Shown: positions 6,009 to 6,075 of the stretch, in pieces
Layout of the letters: each line of letters opens with the position of its first letter
Numbering within the stretch: the first letter of the stretch is position 1
Source: Nanobdellota archaeon
GTDB lineage: Archaea; Nanobdellota; Nanobdellia; Pacearchaeales; GW2011-AR1
Reading direction: 5' to 3'
DNA: 6,075 bases
Assembly: GCA_018816205.1 (NCBI GenBank)
Contig: JAHIWJ010000087.1
Coordinates: 1 to 6,075 of the forward strand
Program-made: the position numbers and the translations under genes
Notes under the pieces: model-generated
Seen by the model: the letters and a program-made list of their open reading frames with translations, nothing else
Database searches by the model: none
What the model was told of the DNA's origin: nothing

Positions 6009-6075
6009 GTTTCTGTGATACAGTAAACTTGTCGTCAGGTAAAACTTCTTGCCACTTTTCTTATCAGTCCCAACA

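Overview
The window looks archaeal, most likely from a small-genome lineage of the DPANN type; the lineage is an inference. Three promoters carry the identical 8-mer TTTAAATA with an A-containing BRE-like element just upstream. At two of them the ATG lies 25.5 bp from the TATA centre, which is the geometry expected of leaderless archaeal transcripts. The first operon, however, encodes a bacterial-style regulator and enzyme pair, and its leader carries bacterial-style NrdR operators.

Layout: (1) 17-111, promoter and leader with two palindromic NrdR-box-like sites spaced 32 bp centre to centre. (2) 112-555, nrdR, a zinc-ribbon plus ATP-cone repressor. It overlaps by one base (TAATG) with (3) 555-3443, nrdJ, an adenosylcobalamin-dependent class II ribonucleotide reductase of 962 aa. 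Together they form a self-regulated deoxynucleotide-synthesis operon. (4) 3444-3549, a very G-rich, C-poor spacer ending in the next promoter. (5) 3585-5032, a gene for a membrane-anchored or secreted protein built of nine roughly 40-47-residue, eight-cysteine repeats that resemble Stig1-type modules. (6) 5092-5973 on the minus strand, a convergent gene for an exported thioredoxin-like protein with a CGFC active site. (7) 5974-6075, the promoter of that gene and a short edge fragment.

The most unusual point is the 5' end of the cysteine-rich gene. Its promoter points to an ATG at 3585 as the natural leaderless start, but that ATG is out of frame with the 469-codon reading frame. The junction holds a (GA)7 tract and then an A6 run that forms the heptamer A_AAA_AAT directly before a zero-frame TAG. 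Loss of one GA, gain of one A, or a -1 ribosomal slip would each join the ATG to the reading frame. The joined product has a lysine/arginine-rich n-region followed by a hydrophobic segment, that is, a proper signal anchor. This may be a phase-variable or recoded surface protein, or a sequencing error in a low-complexity tract.

The cysteine-rich protein and the exported thioredoxin-like protein may work together outside the membrane, one needing many disulfides and the other able to make or exchange them. That link is inferred only from position and chemistry.
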